DNA of 64,000 nucleotides from Nocardioides cremeus (GTDB taxonomy: Bacteria > Actinomycetota > Actinomycetes > Propionibacteriales > Nocardioidaceae), in the NCBI RefSeq assembly GCF_030518195.1, contig NZ_JAULSC010000013.1, positions 46,084 through 110,083 on the forward strand. The letters are read 5' to 3'. Numbering within the stretch: position 1 is the first letter of the stretch; each line of letters begins with the position of its first letter. The position numbers and the translations under genes were made by a program. Shown here piece by piece: positions 15,234 through 24,865 of this stretch. The notes below the pieces were generated by a model. That model made no database searches. It saw only the letters and a list, made by a program, of their open reading frames with translations, and was not told the DNA's origin.

Positions 15234-16079
15234 TCAGGCCGTGGCCTTCTCGGCCATGCTCACGATGTTGGACAGCAGCATCGCTCGGGTCATCGGGCCG
15301 ACGCCGCCGGGGTTGGGCGAGACCCAGCCGGCCACGTCCCACACGTCGGCGGCCACGTCGCCGGCGATCTTGCCGTCGACGCGCGAGACGCCCACGTCGA
15401 GCACGGCCGCGCCCGGCTTGACCATGTCGGCGGTGATGATGCCCGGCACGCCGGCGGCGGCAACCACGATGTCGGCCTCGCGCACGTGCTTGGCCAGGTC
15501 GCGGGTGCCGGTGTGGCACAGCGTGACCGTGGCGTTCTCGGAGCGACGGGTCAGCAGCAGCCCCAGCGGGCGGCCCACGGTCAGGCCACGACCGACCACG
15601 ACCACCTCGGCGCCGGCGATCTCGATGCCGTGGCGGCGTACAAGCTCGATGCAGCCGACCGGCGTGCAGGGCAGCGAGCCCTCCACGTTGAGCGCGAGGC
15701 GACCCAGGCTGACCGGGTGCAGGCCGTCGACGTCCTTGTCGGGGTCGACGCGCGAGAGCAGCGCGTACTCGTCGAGACCGGTCGGCTGCTGCACCAGGAA
15801 CCCGGTGCACCCGGGGTCGTCGTTGAGCCGGTCGATCTCGGCCTCCACCTCGGCCTGCGTGGCGCTGGCCGGCAGGTCGACGCGGATGGACTCGATGCCG
15901 ATCTCGGCGCAGTCCTTGTGCTTGGCGCCGACGTACCAGCGCGAGCCGGGGTCGTCGCCGACCAGCACCGTGCCCAGCCCGGGCACCACGCCGCGCTCCT
16001 TGAGCGCCGCCACGCGCTCGGCGAGCTCGGCCTTGATCGTGCGCAGCGTCGCGCTTCCGTCCAGCTTCTGTGCGGTCAT
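15234..16079 (-). CDS. folD: Methylenetetrahydrofolate dehydrogenase/cyclohydrolase
   Basis: Bifunctional FolD, converting 5,10-methylene-THF via methenyl-THF to 10-formyl-THF, the formyl donor used by PurN and PurH encoded just upstream. About 281 residues. Motifs: [14 protein letters not shown] with the catalytic Lys, [42 protein letters not shown] for NADP, and [14 protein letters not shown] at the end. ATG 16079 has AGGA at a good distance; ATG 16088 (MSTMTAQ) is a close alternative. The 146-155-nt gap to purH holds no gene and may contain a separate promoter. Confidence 0.96.
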   Translation of the reverse strand: MTAQKLDGSATLRTIKAELAERVAALKERGVVPGLGTVLVGDDPGSRWYVGAKHKDCAEIGIESIRVDLPASATQAEVEAEIDRLNDDPGCTGFLVQQPTGLDEYALLSRVDPDKDVDGLHPVSLGRLALNVEGSLPCTPVGCIELVRRHGIEIAGAEVVVVGRGLTVGRPLGLLLTRRSENATVTLCHTGTRDLAKHVREADIVVAAAGVPGIITADMVKPGAAVLDVGVSRVDGKIAGDVAADVWDVAGWVSPNPGGVGPMTRAMLLSNIVSMAEKATA

Positions 16080-16234
16080 CGTGCTCATCCTGTCATCTGG
16101 TGCTGCCCTGGCGCCGCCCGTGGGCTGGTCGTGCCGCTCTTCGGCTGGTGTCTCGGCACGCGCGTCGCGGCCTCGTACCTCGGCCGCGGCGCTCGCTCGA
16201 CCTTCCCACCTACGGCCCGGAGCAAGCTCCGTGC

Positions 16235-17809
16235 CTAGTGGAAAAAGTGCCGGGTGCCGGTGAAGTACATGGTCACGCCGGCGGCCTTGCAGGCCTCGAC
16301 GGTCAGCTCGTCGCGCACCGAGCCGCCCGGCTGGACGATCGCGGTGACGCCGGCGTCGATGAGGATCTGCGGGCCGTCCTCGAAGGGGAAGAAGGCGTCG
16401 GAGGCCGCCACCGAGCCGGCGGCACGGTCGTCGGCTCGGGTGACCGCGAGCCGACAGGAGTCGACCCGGTTGACCTGGCCCATCCCGATGCCGACGGCGG
16501 CGCCGTCCTTGGCGAGCAGGATCGCGTTGGACTTCGCGGCCCGGCAGGCCTTCCACGCGAAGGCGAGGTCGGCGAGCACGTCGTCGGAGGCGGCCTCGCC
16601 GGTGACCAGGGTCCACGACGACGGGTCGTCGCCGCCGGTCTCGGTCGCGGCGTCGACGGCGTCGCGCTGCTGCACGAGCAGGCCGCCGGAGACCGGGCGG
16701 GTCTCGACGCCGCCACGCTCGAGCGGCTCGCAGACCAGGATGCGGATGTTCTTCTTGCGGGCCAGCACCTCGACGGCGCCGTCCTCGTAGGCCGGGGCGA
16801 CGATCACCTCGGTGAAGACCTCGGCCACCTGCTCGGCCATCGCGACCGAGACCGGGCGGTTGGCGGCGATCACGCCGCCGAAGGCCGAGACGGGGTCGCA
16901 GGCGTGGGCGCGGCGGTGCGCCTCGGCGATGTCGGCGCCGACCGCGATGCCGCAGGGGTTGGCGTGCTTGATGACGGCCACGGCGGGCTCGTCGAAGTCG
17001 TACGCCGCACGGCGGGCCGCGTCGGTGTCGACGTAGTTGTTGTAGGACATCTCCTTGCCGTGCAGCTGCTCGGCGCCCGCCAGCCCCGCGGGGCCGTGGC
17101 CGGTGCGATAGATCGCCGCCGACTGGTGCGGGTTCTCGCCGTAGCGCAGCACGTCCTGGCGCTCCCAGGTGCCGCCCATCCAGGCGGGGAAGCCGGCGCC
17201 GTCGCTGGTGTCGGTCAGCACGTTGCCCATCCACGACGCGACCGCCACGTCGTACGACGCGGTGTGCACGAACGCCTCGGCGGCCAGGCGCTTGCGCTCC
17301 TCGAGCGTGAAGCCGCCGGCGGCGACGGCGCCCAGCACGTCGGCGTAGCGCTGGGGGCTGGTGACGATGGCGACCGAGGGGTGGTTCTTGGCGGCCGCGC
17401 GCACCATCGAGGGGCCGCCGATGTCGATCTGCTCGACGCACTCGTCGGGCGTCGCACCTGACTCGACGGTCTGGGTGAACGGGTAGAGGTTGGAGACGAC
17501 CAGGTCGAACGGCTCGACCTCGAGGTCGGCCAGCTGCTGCACGTGGCTCTCGAGGCGGCGGTCGGCGAGGATGCCGGCGTGCACCCGCGGGTGCAGGGTC
17601 TTGACGCGCCCGTCGAGGCACTCGGGGAAGCCGGTGAGGTCCTCGACCTTGGTGACCGGCAGGCCCAGGCCCTCGATCAGCGCGGCGGAGCCGCCCGTGG
17701 AGACCAGGGTGACGCCGGCGTCGTGCAGCCCGCGGACGAGCTCCTCGAGGCCGGACTTGTCGTACACGGAGACCAGGGCACGCCTGATCGGGACACGGTT
17801 CTCGCTCAC
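16235..17809 (-). CDS. purH: Bifunctional AICAR transformylase/IMP cyclohydrolase
   Basis: Last two steps of IMP synthesis. 524 residues, as usual. The N-terminal IMP cyclohydrolase (MGS-like) domain has [22 protein letters not shown] and [16 protein letters not shown]; the C-terminal transformylase has [17 protein letters not shown] and [16 protein letters not shown] 17809 follows AGGAG by 5 nt, deciding the start over upstream in-frame codons. It lies downstream of purN on the same strand (136-nt gap) and upstream of folD, which supplies its formyl donor. Confidence 0.97.
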   Translation of the reverse strand: MSENRVPIRRALVSVYDKSGLEELVRGLHDAGVTLVSTGGSAALIEGLGLPVTKVEDLTGFPECLDGRVKTLHPRVHAGILADRRLESHVQQLADLEVEPFDLVVSNLYPFTQTVESGATPDECVEQIDIGGPSMVRAAAKNHPSVAIVTSPQRYADVLGAVAAGGFTLEERKRLAAEAFVHTASYDVAVASWMGNVLTDTSDGAGFPAWMGGTWERQDVLRYGENPHQSAAIYRTGHGPAGLAGAEQLHGKEMSYNNYVDTDAARRAAYDFDEPAVAVIKHANPCGIAVGADIAEAHRRAHACDPVSAFGGVIAANRPVSVAMAEQVAEVFTEVIVAPAYEDGAVEVLARKKNIRILVCEPLERGGVETRPVSGGLLVQQRDAVDAATETGGDDPSSWTLVTGEAASDDVLADLAFAWKACRAAKSNAILLAKDGAAVGIGMGQVNRVDSCRLAVTRADDRAAGSVAASDAFFPFEDGPQILIDAGVTAIVQPGGSVRDELTVEACKAAGVTMYFTGTRHFFH

Positions 17810-17945
17810 GAGCACTCCTGCGGGCTGTGGAAAACGGCGGAAGGAGGGCACCCAGGCGGACGATGCCCCGACATGTCACTCCCCGGTGGTCACCCACCTG
17901 CGCCAGTCGTGTCCCCGCAGCCTAGCGGCCGCCGACGCCCCCGGC

Positions 17946-18566
17946 TCAACTGCCCGGACGAGACCCCAGCCGCACCCGGCGGCCCTCGACGGAGAAGCCG
18001 TCGCGCGCCATCACCCCGACCGCGTCGACCAGCATCGCCCGCTCGGCGGTCTTGATGCGCTCGTGCAGCGACGCGACGTCGTCGTCGTCCTCGACGGGCA
18101 CCGCCACCTGGGCCACGATCTGGCCGGTGTCGACGCCCTCGTCGACCACGAAGAGGGTGCAGCCGGTGACCTTGACGCCGTAGGCCAGCGCGTCGGCGGG
18201 CCCGCTCATGCCGGGGAACGACGGTGAGAGGGCGGGGTGGGTGTTGACGGTGCGCCCGCCGAAGCGGCCCAGGAAGGCCGGGCCGACCAGCTTCATGAAC
18301 CCCGCCAGCACCACCAGGTCGGGCTCGTGGGCGGCCACCGCCTCGCTCAGCGCGGCGTCCCAGGCGGCCCGGTCGTCGTGGTCGCCGACGCGCTCGACGA
18401 AGGTCGGCACGCCCGCGCGCTCGGCCCGGGCCAGGCCCTCGATGCCATCGCGGTCCGCGCCGACCGCGACCACCTCGGCGCCGTACGCCGGGTCGGTGCA
18501 GGCGTCGAGCAGGGCCTGCAGGTTGGTGCCGGAGCCGGAGACGAGGACGACGAGACGCGCTGGCAC
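17946..18566 (-). CDS. purN: Phosphoribosylglycinamide formyltransferase
   Basis: Transfers formyl from 10-formyl-THF to GAR in purine synthesis. About 206 residues. Motifs: LVVLVSGSGTNLQALLDAC at the start, VLAGFMKLVGPAFL, the catalytic Asn-His pair in VNTHPALSPSFPG, and the GCTLFVVDEGVDTG loop with the catalytic Asp. GTG 18566 gives MPARLVVLVSG. The same frame is open for nearly 5 kb upstream, a GC-bias artefact. It lies 38 nt after the DUF6350 gene, so the cluster probably reads DUF6350-purN-purH-folD-DUF3017. Confidence 0.96.
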   Translation of the reverse strand: MPARLVVLVSGSGTNLQALLDACTDPAYGAEVVAVGADRDGIEGLARAERAGVPTFVERVGDHDDRAAWDAALSEAVAAHEPDLVVLAGFMKLVGPAFLGRFGGRTVNTHPALSPSFPGMSGPADALAYGVKVTGCTLFVVDEGVDTGQIVAQVAVPVEDDDDVASLHERIKTAERAMLVDAVGVMARDGFSVEGRRVRLGSRPGS

Positions 18567-18604
18567 GGCATCGACTCTAGTGCCGGCCAGGACGGTGCCC
18601 GCGA

Positions 18605-19870
18605 CTACCCGGCGTCGGCGTCGCGCAGCGCGCGGCGCTGCCACAGCGTGACCGCCACGCCGCCGACGAGCCCGCCGAGCCCGAAGGAGGCGATCGAGTG
18701 CACCATCACCTCGCCGGCCAGCGGCGAGACGTCGCGCATCCGCCCAGGGCCCACCGCTCCCCCGGCGAGCGCCGCGAGCACGGTGAACCCGACCCCGGCC
18801 AGGGCGCCGCCGACGCAGCCGCGCAGGGCGCCCTCGTCGAGGCGCAGCGTGGGGGTGCGCCGCATCGCCCGGGCCACCACCACGGCGGCCACCACGGGCG
18901 GCAGCGCCACCAGGGCGGTGGTCCACGCCGGCGGGGTGCCGTTGTCGGGCAGCGCCGCGAGCAGGGGGAACATCGGCAGCGGGCCGAGCACCACCGCCGA
19001 GGGCGCCACCAGGGTGCCGGCCCCGACGGTGAAGCCGGGCCCGAGCAGGTAGGCGCCGGCGAAGGCCACCGCGTTGGGGGCCAGCACCAGGCTGACGGCG
19101 GTCACGACGACCACGTCGCCGGCCCCGGTGTGCAGCTGCGACATCACGTTGGCGGCGGTGCCGACGTCGACCAGCAGCGCGCCCAGCAGCGCCAGCGCCG
19201 AGATCGCCAGCCACGTCACCAGCAGCCGGCGGGCGATGCCGGCAGCGGCGACCAGCGCCGGCGGCAGGTACGACGACCAGATCGCGGCCCGCCCGGAGCC
19301 CACGGCCAGCGCGGGCAGGCCCACGAGCAGGCACAGCCCGACCGACCAGGCGACCACCCCCGTCGTCGAGGGGGCGCTCTGCGCGGTGCCGGCCAGGGCG
19401 ACCGTGAGGATGCCCACCACGGCGTAGCCCAGGGCCAGGAAGGCCGCGGCCACCGGCACGGTCCAGTCGCGCTCGCCGTCGCTGATCGCGTCGGCGTCGG
19501 GCCCGTGCTGCGAGACGGCCTCGCCCACGCGTCGCCCGGCGCGCCACAGCGCCCAGCCGGCGACCAGGGTCAGGCCGAGGGGCACGGCGGTGACGGCGAC
19601 CCCGTCGACCTGCACGCCCGAGCCGTGCGCCATCAGCCAGGCCGTCGCGCCGACGCGCATGCCGTCGCTGGGGGTGCCGTGGGCGCCGGCGTCGCTGAGG
19701 AACCAGCCGCTGACGCCGAGCGCCAGGCACGCCAGCAGCGGCCCCAGGGCCGCCGCGAGGCCGCCCAGGACCGACAGCAGTGCGAGCGGCCAGCGGTGCG
19801 GCGCAGCCGTGCGGACGGCCCCGCCGGGGGCGGTGCGGGAGGCGGACGAACCGGGCAGCAGCGAAGTCAT
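18605..19870 (-). CDS. DUF6350 (PerM-like) multi-pass membrane protein
   Basis: A 421-residue polytopic protein with roughly ten hydrophobic helices spread from residue 30 to the C-terminus. The size, composition and position between sucCD and purN-purH match the actinobacterial DUF6350 family, relatives of which are called cell-division protein PerM; that assignment is recalled from gene order. No catalytic motif is seen. ATG 19870 (MTSLLPGSS) is chosen; the frame extends 31 Arg-rich codons further. Divergent from the sigma-like gene across a 91-nt gap that must hold both promoters. Confidence 0.75.
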   Translation of the reverse strand: MTSLLPGSSASRTAPGGAVRTAAPHRWPLALLSVLGGLAAALGPLLACLALGVSGWFLSDAGAHGTPSDGMRVGATAWLMAHGSGVQVDGVAVTAVPLGLTLVAGWALWRAGRRVGEAVSQHGPDADAISDGERDWTVPVAAAFLALGYAVVGILTVALAGTAQSAPSTTGVVAWSVGLCLLVGLPALAVGSGRAAIWSSYLPPALVAAAGIARRLLVTWLAISALALLGALLVDVGTAANVMSQLHTGAGDVVVVTAVSLVLAPNAVAFAGAYLLGPGFTVGAGTLVAPSAVVLGPLPMFPLLAALPDNGTPPAWTTALVALPPVVAAVVVARAMRRTPTLRLDEGALRGCVGGALAGVGFTVLAALAGGAVGPGRMRDVSPLAGEVMVHSIASFGLGGLVGGVAVTLWQRRALRDADAG

Positions 19871-19961
19871 GACCGACCCATCCTCGCGCGGCCCGCGCCC
19901 GCCTCGGCGCCGCCACGCCGACTCGCTGCGCCCTGTGGCGACCCCGTATCGTCGACTCGCC

Positions 19962-21848
19962 ATGAAGGATCCCGAGGAGTTCGACGCGTTCTACAAGGAC
20001 GCCCGCGCCCGCCTGCTGCTGCAGGCCTACGCGCTGACCGGCGACCTGCCGGCCGCGCGCTCCTCGGTGCGCGACGGGTTCGTGCTGGCCTGGCACCACT
20101 GGCGCAAGGTGGCCCGCACCGGCTCGGCCGAGGCGTGGGTGCGCCCGCACGTGTGGCAGCACGCCCACCGCCGCCACACCGCCCGGGTCTGGCACCGCGA
20201 GAAGGGCCTGGACCCCGAGCTGCAGGCGACCCTCGAGGCCCTCGGCCAGCTGAGCACCACCCAGCGCCGGGTGCTGCTGCTGGCGCACCTGGCCAGCACC
20301 AGCATGCCCGAGCTGGCGCGCGAGGTGGGGATGACCGACGAGGCCGCCGCGCGCGAGCTGCAGCACGCCACCGCCCAGTTCTCCCTGCACCGTGGCGCGC
20401 CCAGCACCCAGACCTCGCTGCTGCTGCGTCGGCTCGAGAGCGTCACCGGCGAGGTCCGGTGGCCCCGGGCGAGCATCGTGCGGCGCGCGGGCACGACCCG
20501 GCGTCGTACGCACACGCTCGTGGGCGCGGTCGCGACGGTCGCCGCCGTCGGGGTCGCCGGCGCGCTGCTGACCGAGCCCGCCGGGCTGCGCCCCACCCTC
20601 GACCGGGCCGCGCTCTCGGTGCCGAGCGCGGCGCCCACCACGCCCGCGCCCAGCGAGGGCGCCCTGGCCCCCGCTCCCGAGGCCGAGCCGCTGCCCGAGG
20701 CCGCGATGGTGCCGGCCAGCGCGGTCGCCGAACGGGTGCCCGGGCAGGGCTGGAGCGCCCTCGAGACCACCGACAACACCGCCGGCGACGGGCTGCTGAT
20801 GCCGTGCCGCGCCAGCCGGTACGCCGACCCGCAGGTCGTCGACGCGCTGGTGCGCGAGTTCAGCGTGGCCACCCCCGGCGGCAGCGGCCCCAAGGCCGAG
20901 CCCAAGCGCCTGGCCTGGCAGGCCACCGAGGTCTCCCGCAGCCGGAAGGCCGCCAAGGACGGCTTCCGCACCGTCGAGGGCTGGTACTCCGGCTGCACCC
21001 AGGGGCGCACCCAGCTGCTGCGCACCAGCACCGTGCAGGGCGTGGGCGACGAGGCCGTGCAGATGGTGCTGCGCAACTGGGCCGACCCCGTGCGCACCTA
21101 CGTGCTCGGCGTCGCCCGGTCGGGGCGCTACGTGACGACCACGCTGACCTCGGTGCTCGGCAACAGCGTCGAGAACCCGCCGGGCAACGCCGAGCTGCTC
21201 GCCGAGGCCGTCGACGCGCTGTGCGAGCTGGAGCCGGGCGGGGCCTGCGCCACCGGGCGGGTGCGCCTCGCGCCGCGCGACGCCGAGCCGGTGGGCGACG
21301 CCCCGCGGCTGCTGGTCGAGACCGACCTGCCGCCCGTGAGCACCGTCGAGCGGCCCTGGGTGGCCACCCGCGCCACCCGGCCCCGCGGCGGCAACCCCGC
21401 CGCGACGCGCTGCGACCAGACCGTCTTCACCGGCAAGGTCGGCGGCCAACCCGTCCGCGACGCCTCCACCCGCACCTACCTGGTGCCCGGCGCCAAGCTG
21501 CCCGTCGAGTTCGGGCTCAGCGAGACCGTCGGCACCCTCCCCGCGCGCCAGGCCGGCGGCTTCGTCGACACCGTGCGCCGCAAGATGGCCAGCTGCGAGG
21601 ACCGCGAGCTGGGCTCCGAGGTGGTCTCGACCCTCTCGCGCAGCAACGGCGACACCGAGCTGCACGCCTGGCGGGTCAGCATCGAGGTCTCCGACGACAC
21701 CGTGGTGCGCTACGACATGGCCGTGGGCCGGGTCGGCGGGCGAGTGATGCAGGTGGCGTTCGTGCCGACGCCGCAGGTGCAGATGGCCGACGGCGCCTTC
21801 GCCGCCCTGGCCGAGCGGGCCCTCGAGCGGCTGCGCGCCGCGCCCTGA
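19962..21848 (+). CDS. Membrane-tethered sigma-like protein with large extracytoplasmic domain
   Basis: A 628-residue protein of three parts. Residues 1-170 align by eye with the ECF sigma factor encoded next (EEFDAFYKDARARLLLQAYA against REFDDFYAASYPRVVAQLYA; EAWVRP against EAWVRT; a region-4-like helix-turn-helix at about 97-142). A single helix at 186-204 follows an Arg-rich stop-transfer stretch. The remaining ~420 residues are predicted outside the membrane, with Cys pairs and a Pro/Ala linker. The conserved acidic region-2 segment (DEAEECVQEAF in the neighbour) is altered to LPAARSSVRDGF, so it may not work as a normal sigma factor. ATG 19962 starts the gene; the next gene begins ~110 nt downstream. 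Function unknown; signal sensing is inference. Confidence 0.75.
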   Translation: MKDPEEFDAFYKDARARLLLQAYALTGDLPAARSSVRDGFVLAWHHWRKVARTGSAEAWVRPHVWQHAHRRHTARVWHREKGLDPELQATLEALGQLSTTQRRVLLLAHLASTSMPELAREVGMTDEAAARELQHATAQFSLHRGAPSTQTSLLLRRLESVTGEVRWPRASIVRRAGTTRRRTHTLVGAVATVAAVGVAGALLTEPAGLRPTLDRAALSVPSAAPTTPAPSEGALAPAPEAEPLPEAAMVPASAVAERVPGQGWSALETTDNTAGDGLLMPCRASRYADPQVVDALVREFSVATPGGSGPKAEPKRLAWQATEVSRSRKAAKDGFRTVEGWYSGCTQGRTQLLRTSTVQGVGDEAVQMVLRNWADPVRTYVLGVARSGRYVTTTLTSVLGNSVENPPGNAELLAEAVDALCELEPGGACATGRVRLAPRDAEPVGDAPRLLVETDLPPVSTVERPWVATRATRPRGGNPAATRCDQTVFTGKVGGQPVRDASTRTYLVPGAKLPVEFGLSETVGTLPARQAGGFVDTVRRKMASCEDRELGSEVVSTLSRSNGDTELHAWRVSIEVSDDTVVRYDMAVGRVGGRVMQVAFVPTPQVQMADGAFAALAERALERLRAAP

Positions 21849-21956
21849 GGCTCCGGCGCAGAATCCGCGCGACTTTCTCGGCTCCGGGTGCAACCGTGAG
21901 GGACCCCAAGGCGTACTCCTGGGTGTCAGCACCATGAGGAGAATGAGGTCGAGTCG

Positions 21957-22463
21957 ATGGACGAACGCGAGTTCGACGACTTCTACGCCGCCTCGTACCC
22001 ACGCGTCGTGGCCCAGCTCTACGCCATGATCGGCAACCGGGACGAGGCCGAGGAGTGCGTCCAGGAGGCGTTCGTGCGCGCCTGGTCGCACCGGCGCAAG
22101 CTGGAGCGCGCCGAGCACCCCGAGGCGTGGGTGCGCACCACCGCGCACCGGTTGGCGGTCAGCCGCTGGCGGCGTACGCGGCTCGCGAAGCGGCCCACCG
22201 ACCGCGCGGTCGACCCCCGCACCACGACCGCCCCGCCCAGCGAGTCGCACGTGGCCCTGGTGCGGGCCCTCGAGCAGCTGCCCGAGGCCCAGCGGCACAC
22301 GCTCGTGCTGCACCACATCGCCGACCTCCCCGTCCACGAGGTGGCCCGCGAGCTGGGGGTGCCCGAGGGCACCGTCAAGGCTCGGCTCTCCCGCGGGCGC
22401 GCCGCGCTGGCGGCCCTCCTCACCGACGACGACGGACTCCAGGAGGGAGCCAGCCATGCCTGA
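21957..22463 (+). CDS. ECF RNA polymerase sigma factor, SigE-like family
   Basis: A 168-residue sigma factor directing RNA polymerase to a specific regulon. Region 2 runs from about 5 to 75, including DEAEECVQEAFVRAWSHRRKL, and region 4 from about 98 to 152, with LPEAQRHTLVLHHIADLPVHEVARELGV and the recognition helix PEGTVKARLSRGR. The compact architecture matches the actinobacterial SigE/SigM-like ECF group. ATG 21957 has GAGG upstream. The 3' end overlaps the following gene by 8 nt, so the two are co-translated; that membrane protein is the likely regulator. Confidence 0.9.
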   Translation: MDEREFDDFYAASYPRVVAQLYAMIGNRDEAEECVQEAFVRAWSHRRKLERAEHPEAWVRTTAHRLAVSRWRRTRLAKRPTDRAVDPRTTTAPPSESHVALVRALEQLPEAQRHTLVLHHIADLPVHEVARELGVPEGTVKARLSRGRAALAALLTDDDGLQEGASHA

Positions 22464-23847
22464 GCACGACGACCTCTTCGCCACCTTCACCCACCAGGGG
22501 CTGCCCGTGGACCCGTTGCCCGCCGCCGAGGTACGCCGCCGCGGCGACCGGCTGCGCCGCCGGCGCACCGCGCTGGTGGCGGTCGGCAGCGTCGCCGCCG
22601 TCGGCGTGCTGGTGGCCACCCCGCTGGCGCTGATGGCCGGCGGCGCCGACTCCACCCGGCCACTCGACCCGGCGGGGCCCGGCCCCGCCACGCGCTCGGC
22701 CTCCACCGAGGGCGTCGAGTGGCGCACCGCGGTGCCGCCGGACCTCCCGCTGCTCGACGAGATGCCCGAGGGCGCCGAGCGCTACCCCAACTACGGCCAG
22801 CAGCTCGTGGGGCCCTGTGGCGGGCCGGGATTCACCGCCGCCGGCGCGCTCGACACCGAGGACGTCATCTGGACCGACGGCGTCGAGGCCTCCGAGCAGC
22901 GCACGGTCGCGGTGTACGCCGACGACGCCGCCGCGAGCGCCGCTATCGACGACGTGCGCGACCAGCTGGCCGCCTGCGAGCAGCCGACCCCGCGCGGCGT
23001 CTCGATCTGGGCCGTCGAGCAGGCCTCCGACCTGGGCGAGCAGTCCTACGTCTTCGTCAACAACTGGTACACCGACGGCGAGCAGACCGGCGAGGCGCAC
23101 GTGCACCAGCTGGTCCGCGTCGGCAACGCGGTGCTCTACGACAACGCCAACTTCGGCGGATCCGGCGACCCCGAGGTCGTCGACCTGACCGTCGAGCAGG
23201 TGCGCGAGGACTCGGCGTACGTCGTGTCGTCGATGTGCGTCTTCGCCGCCGACCCCTGCGACGAGCCGCCGGCGAAGCCGCAGCCCGTCGAGCCCGCCTC
23301 GGTCGACGCGGAGATCCCGGCGGGCTTCACCCTCGACGCCGGCCTCGTCGTCGACGGCGACAGCGAGGCCATCGGCCCCGCACCCGACGGCGACGGGGTG
23401 GACCTGTCGGCGATGTGCTCGACGCTGCGCGGCACGTGGCCGGCCGAGCCGGTGGACCGCCTGGCCTACGCGCTGGCGGGCCCGGAGACGCTGCGGGTGC
23501 GCGAGCTGGCGACGTACGACTCGGTGGCCCGCGCCGAGCAGGTGCTCGCCGGGGTGCGCGACGCGGTCGCCGCCTGCTCCTCGGTCGGCGGCAGCCGCGG
23601 CGACCCGGTGACCTGGTCGCAGGTCGTGCCGGCCTTCGAGCCGCCCGACTCGATCACCTTCGCGATGACGATGAGCGACGGCGGCATCGGCGGCGCCGTC
23701 TACCAGGTGACGCGGGTCGGCAACGCGGTGCTGGCCACCAGCTGGGGCGCGGAGTGGTCGAGCGCGACCGTGGAGGCCGGTGCCGACGACCTGGCCGCCG
23801 AGACGGCGCCGGTCCTGGAGCAGGTGCGGACGGTCTTCGGCGGCTGA
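22456..23847 (+). CDS. Membrane-anchored extracytoplasmic protein, probable sigma-factor partner
   Basis: 463 residues: a short cytoplasmic N-terminus (1-37) ending in [11 protein letters not shown], one transmembrane helix (about 38-62), then two extracytoplasmic halves of ~190 residues (about 75-275 and 280-463), each with paired cysteines and the repeated phrase RVGNAVL. The topology and the 8-nt overlap with the ECF gene suggest an anti-sigma factor or sensor, though the cytoplasmic part is too short for a typical zinc anti-sigma domain. AGGAGGGAGCC precedes the ATG. The halves loosely resemble PknH-type sensor domains; that is a guess. A strong hairpin ends the unit. Confidence 0.7.
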   Translation: MPEHDDLFATFTHQGLPVDPLPAAEVRRRGDRLRRRRTALVAVGSVAAVGVLVATPLALMAGGADSTRPLDPAGPGPATRSASTEGVEWRTAVPPDLPLLDEMPEGAERYPNYGQQLVGPCGGPGFTAAGALDTEDVIWTDGVEASEQRTVAVYADDAAASAAIDDVRDQLAACEQPTPRGVSIWAVEQASDLGEQSYVFVNNWYTDGEQTGEAHVHQLVRVGNAVLYDNANFGGSGDPEVVDLTVEQVREDSAYVVSSMCVFAADPCDEPPAKPQPVEPASVDAEIPAGFTLDAGLVVDGDSEAIGPAPDGDGVDLSAMCSTLRGTWPAEPVDRLAYALAGPETLRVRELATYDSVARAEQVLAGVRDAVAACSSVGGSRGDPVTWSQVVPAFEPPDSITFAMTMSDGGIGGAVYQVTRVGNAVLATSWGAEWSSATVEAGADDLAAETAPVLEQVRTVFGG

Positions 23848-23873
23848 GCGAGGCCACACACGCCCGCGGACGG

Positions 23874-23922
23874 CGACAGGGGAGGTTCCCCGGCAGCTGG
23901 TGCCGGGGAACCTCCCCTGTCG
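23874..23922. terminator. 22-bp bidirectional terminator hairpin
   Basis: Perfect 22-bp inverted repeat (23874-23895 with 23901-23922), 5-nt loop, located 26 nt past the + strand sensor gene and 24 nt past the sucD stop on the minus strand. The position between convergent genes makes it a shared terminator. Confidence 0.9.
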
Positions 23923-23946
23923 GTCGTGCTGGGTCGTGCTGGGGGC

Positions 23947-24843
23947 TCAGAGGCCCTTGAGGATCTCGCGCATCAGGTCGGCGGTCTCGGACGGCGTCTT
24001 GCCGACCTTCACGCCGGCCGCCTCGAGGGCGTCCTTCTTGCCCTGCGCGGTGCCCGCACCGGAGGAGACGATGGCGCCGGCGTGGCCCATGGTCTTGCCC
24101 TCGGGGGCGGTGAAGCCGGCCACGTAGCCGACGACCGGCTTGGTGACGTGCTCCTTGATGTAGGCCGCGGCCCGCTCCTCGGCGTCGCCACCGATCTCGC
24201 CGATCATCACGATCGCCTTGGTCTCGGGGTCCGCCTCGAACGCCTCGAGGGCGTCGATGTGGGTGGTGCCGATGACCGGGTCGCCGCCGATGCCGATGGC
24301 GGTCGAGAAGCCGAAGTCACGCAGCTCGAACATCATCTGGTAGGTCAGCGTGCCCGACTTGGAGACCAGGCCCACGGGGCCCTTGCCGGCGATGGTGGCC
24401 GGGGTGATGCCGGCCAGGGCCTCGCCCGGGGTGATGATGCCGGGGCAGTTGGGCCCGATCATCCGGGTCTTCTTGCCGTCGAGGTAGGCGAAGACCTCGG
24501 CGGAGTCCTGCACCGGGACGCCCTCGGTGATGACCACGAGCAGGCCGATGCCCGCGTCGATGGCCTCGATGCAGGCGTCCTTGGTGAAGGCGGGGGGCAC
24601 GAACGCCACGGAGACGTCGGCGCCGGTCTCGGCCATCGCCTCGGCGACGCTGGCGAAGACGGGCAGCTCGACGTCGTTGCCGTCGGCGTCCTGGTGGGTC
24701 ACCGTCGTGCCGGCCTTGCGGGCGTTGACGCCGCCCACGACCTGCGTGCCGGACTTCATCATCAGGCGGGTGTGCTTGGTGCCCTCACCGCCGGTGATGC
24801 CCTGGACGATGACCTTCGAGTCCTTGTTGAGGTAGATCGACAT
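23947..24843 (-). CDS. sucD: Succinyl-CoA ligase (ADP-forming), alpha subunit
   Basis: TCA-cycle substrate-level phosphorylation: succinyl-CoA + ADP or GDP + Pi to succinate. 298 residues. N-terminal CoA-binding Rossmann region ([15 protein letters not shown]), [14 protein letters not shown], and the phosphorylated active-site His H254 in [15 protein letters not shown] 24843 follows AGGAA by about 8 nt. It is 22 nt downstream of sucC, forming a normal sucCD operon ended by the 22-bp hairpin. Confidence 0.97.
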   Translation of the reverse strand: MSIYLNKDSKVIVQGITGGEGTKHTRLMMKSGTQVVGGVNARKAGTTVTHQDADGNDVELPVFASVAEAMAETGADVSVAFVPPAFTKDACIEAIDAGIGLLVVITEGVPVQDSAEVFAYLDGKKTRMIGPNCPGIITPGEALAGITPATIAGKGPVGLVSKSGTLTYQMMFELRDFGFSTAIGIGGDPVIGTTHIDALEAFEADPETKAIVMIGEIGGDAEERAAAYIKEHVTKPVVGYVAGFTAPEGKTMGHAGAIVSSGAGTAQGKKDALEAAGVKVGKTPSETADLMREILKGL

Positions 24844-24865
24844 AGTTCTAGGTTCCTCGTCCTTC

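Noticed and set aside
18567..22727. Uninterrupted minus-strand frame of about 1400 codons upstream of purN
   Set aside because: It runs antisense across DUF6350 (other frame) and the sigma/sensor genes; only the purN part has family motifs and a proper start.
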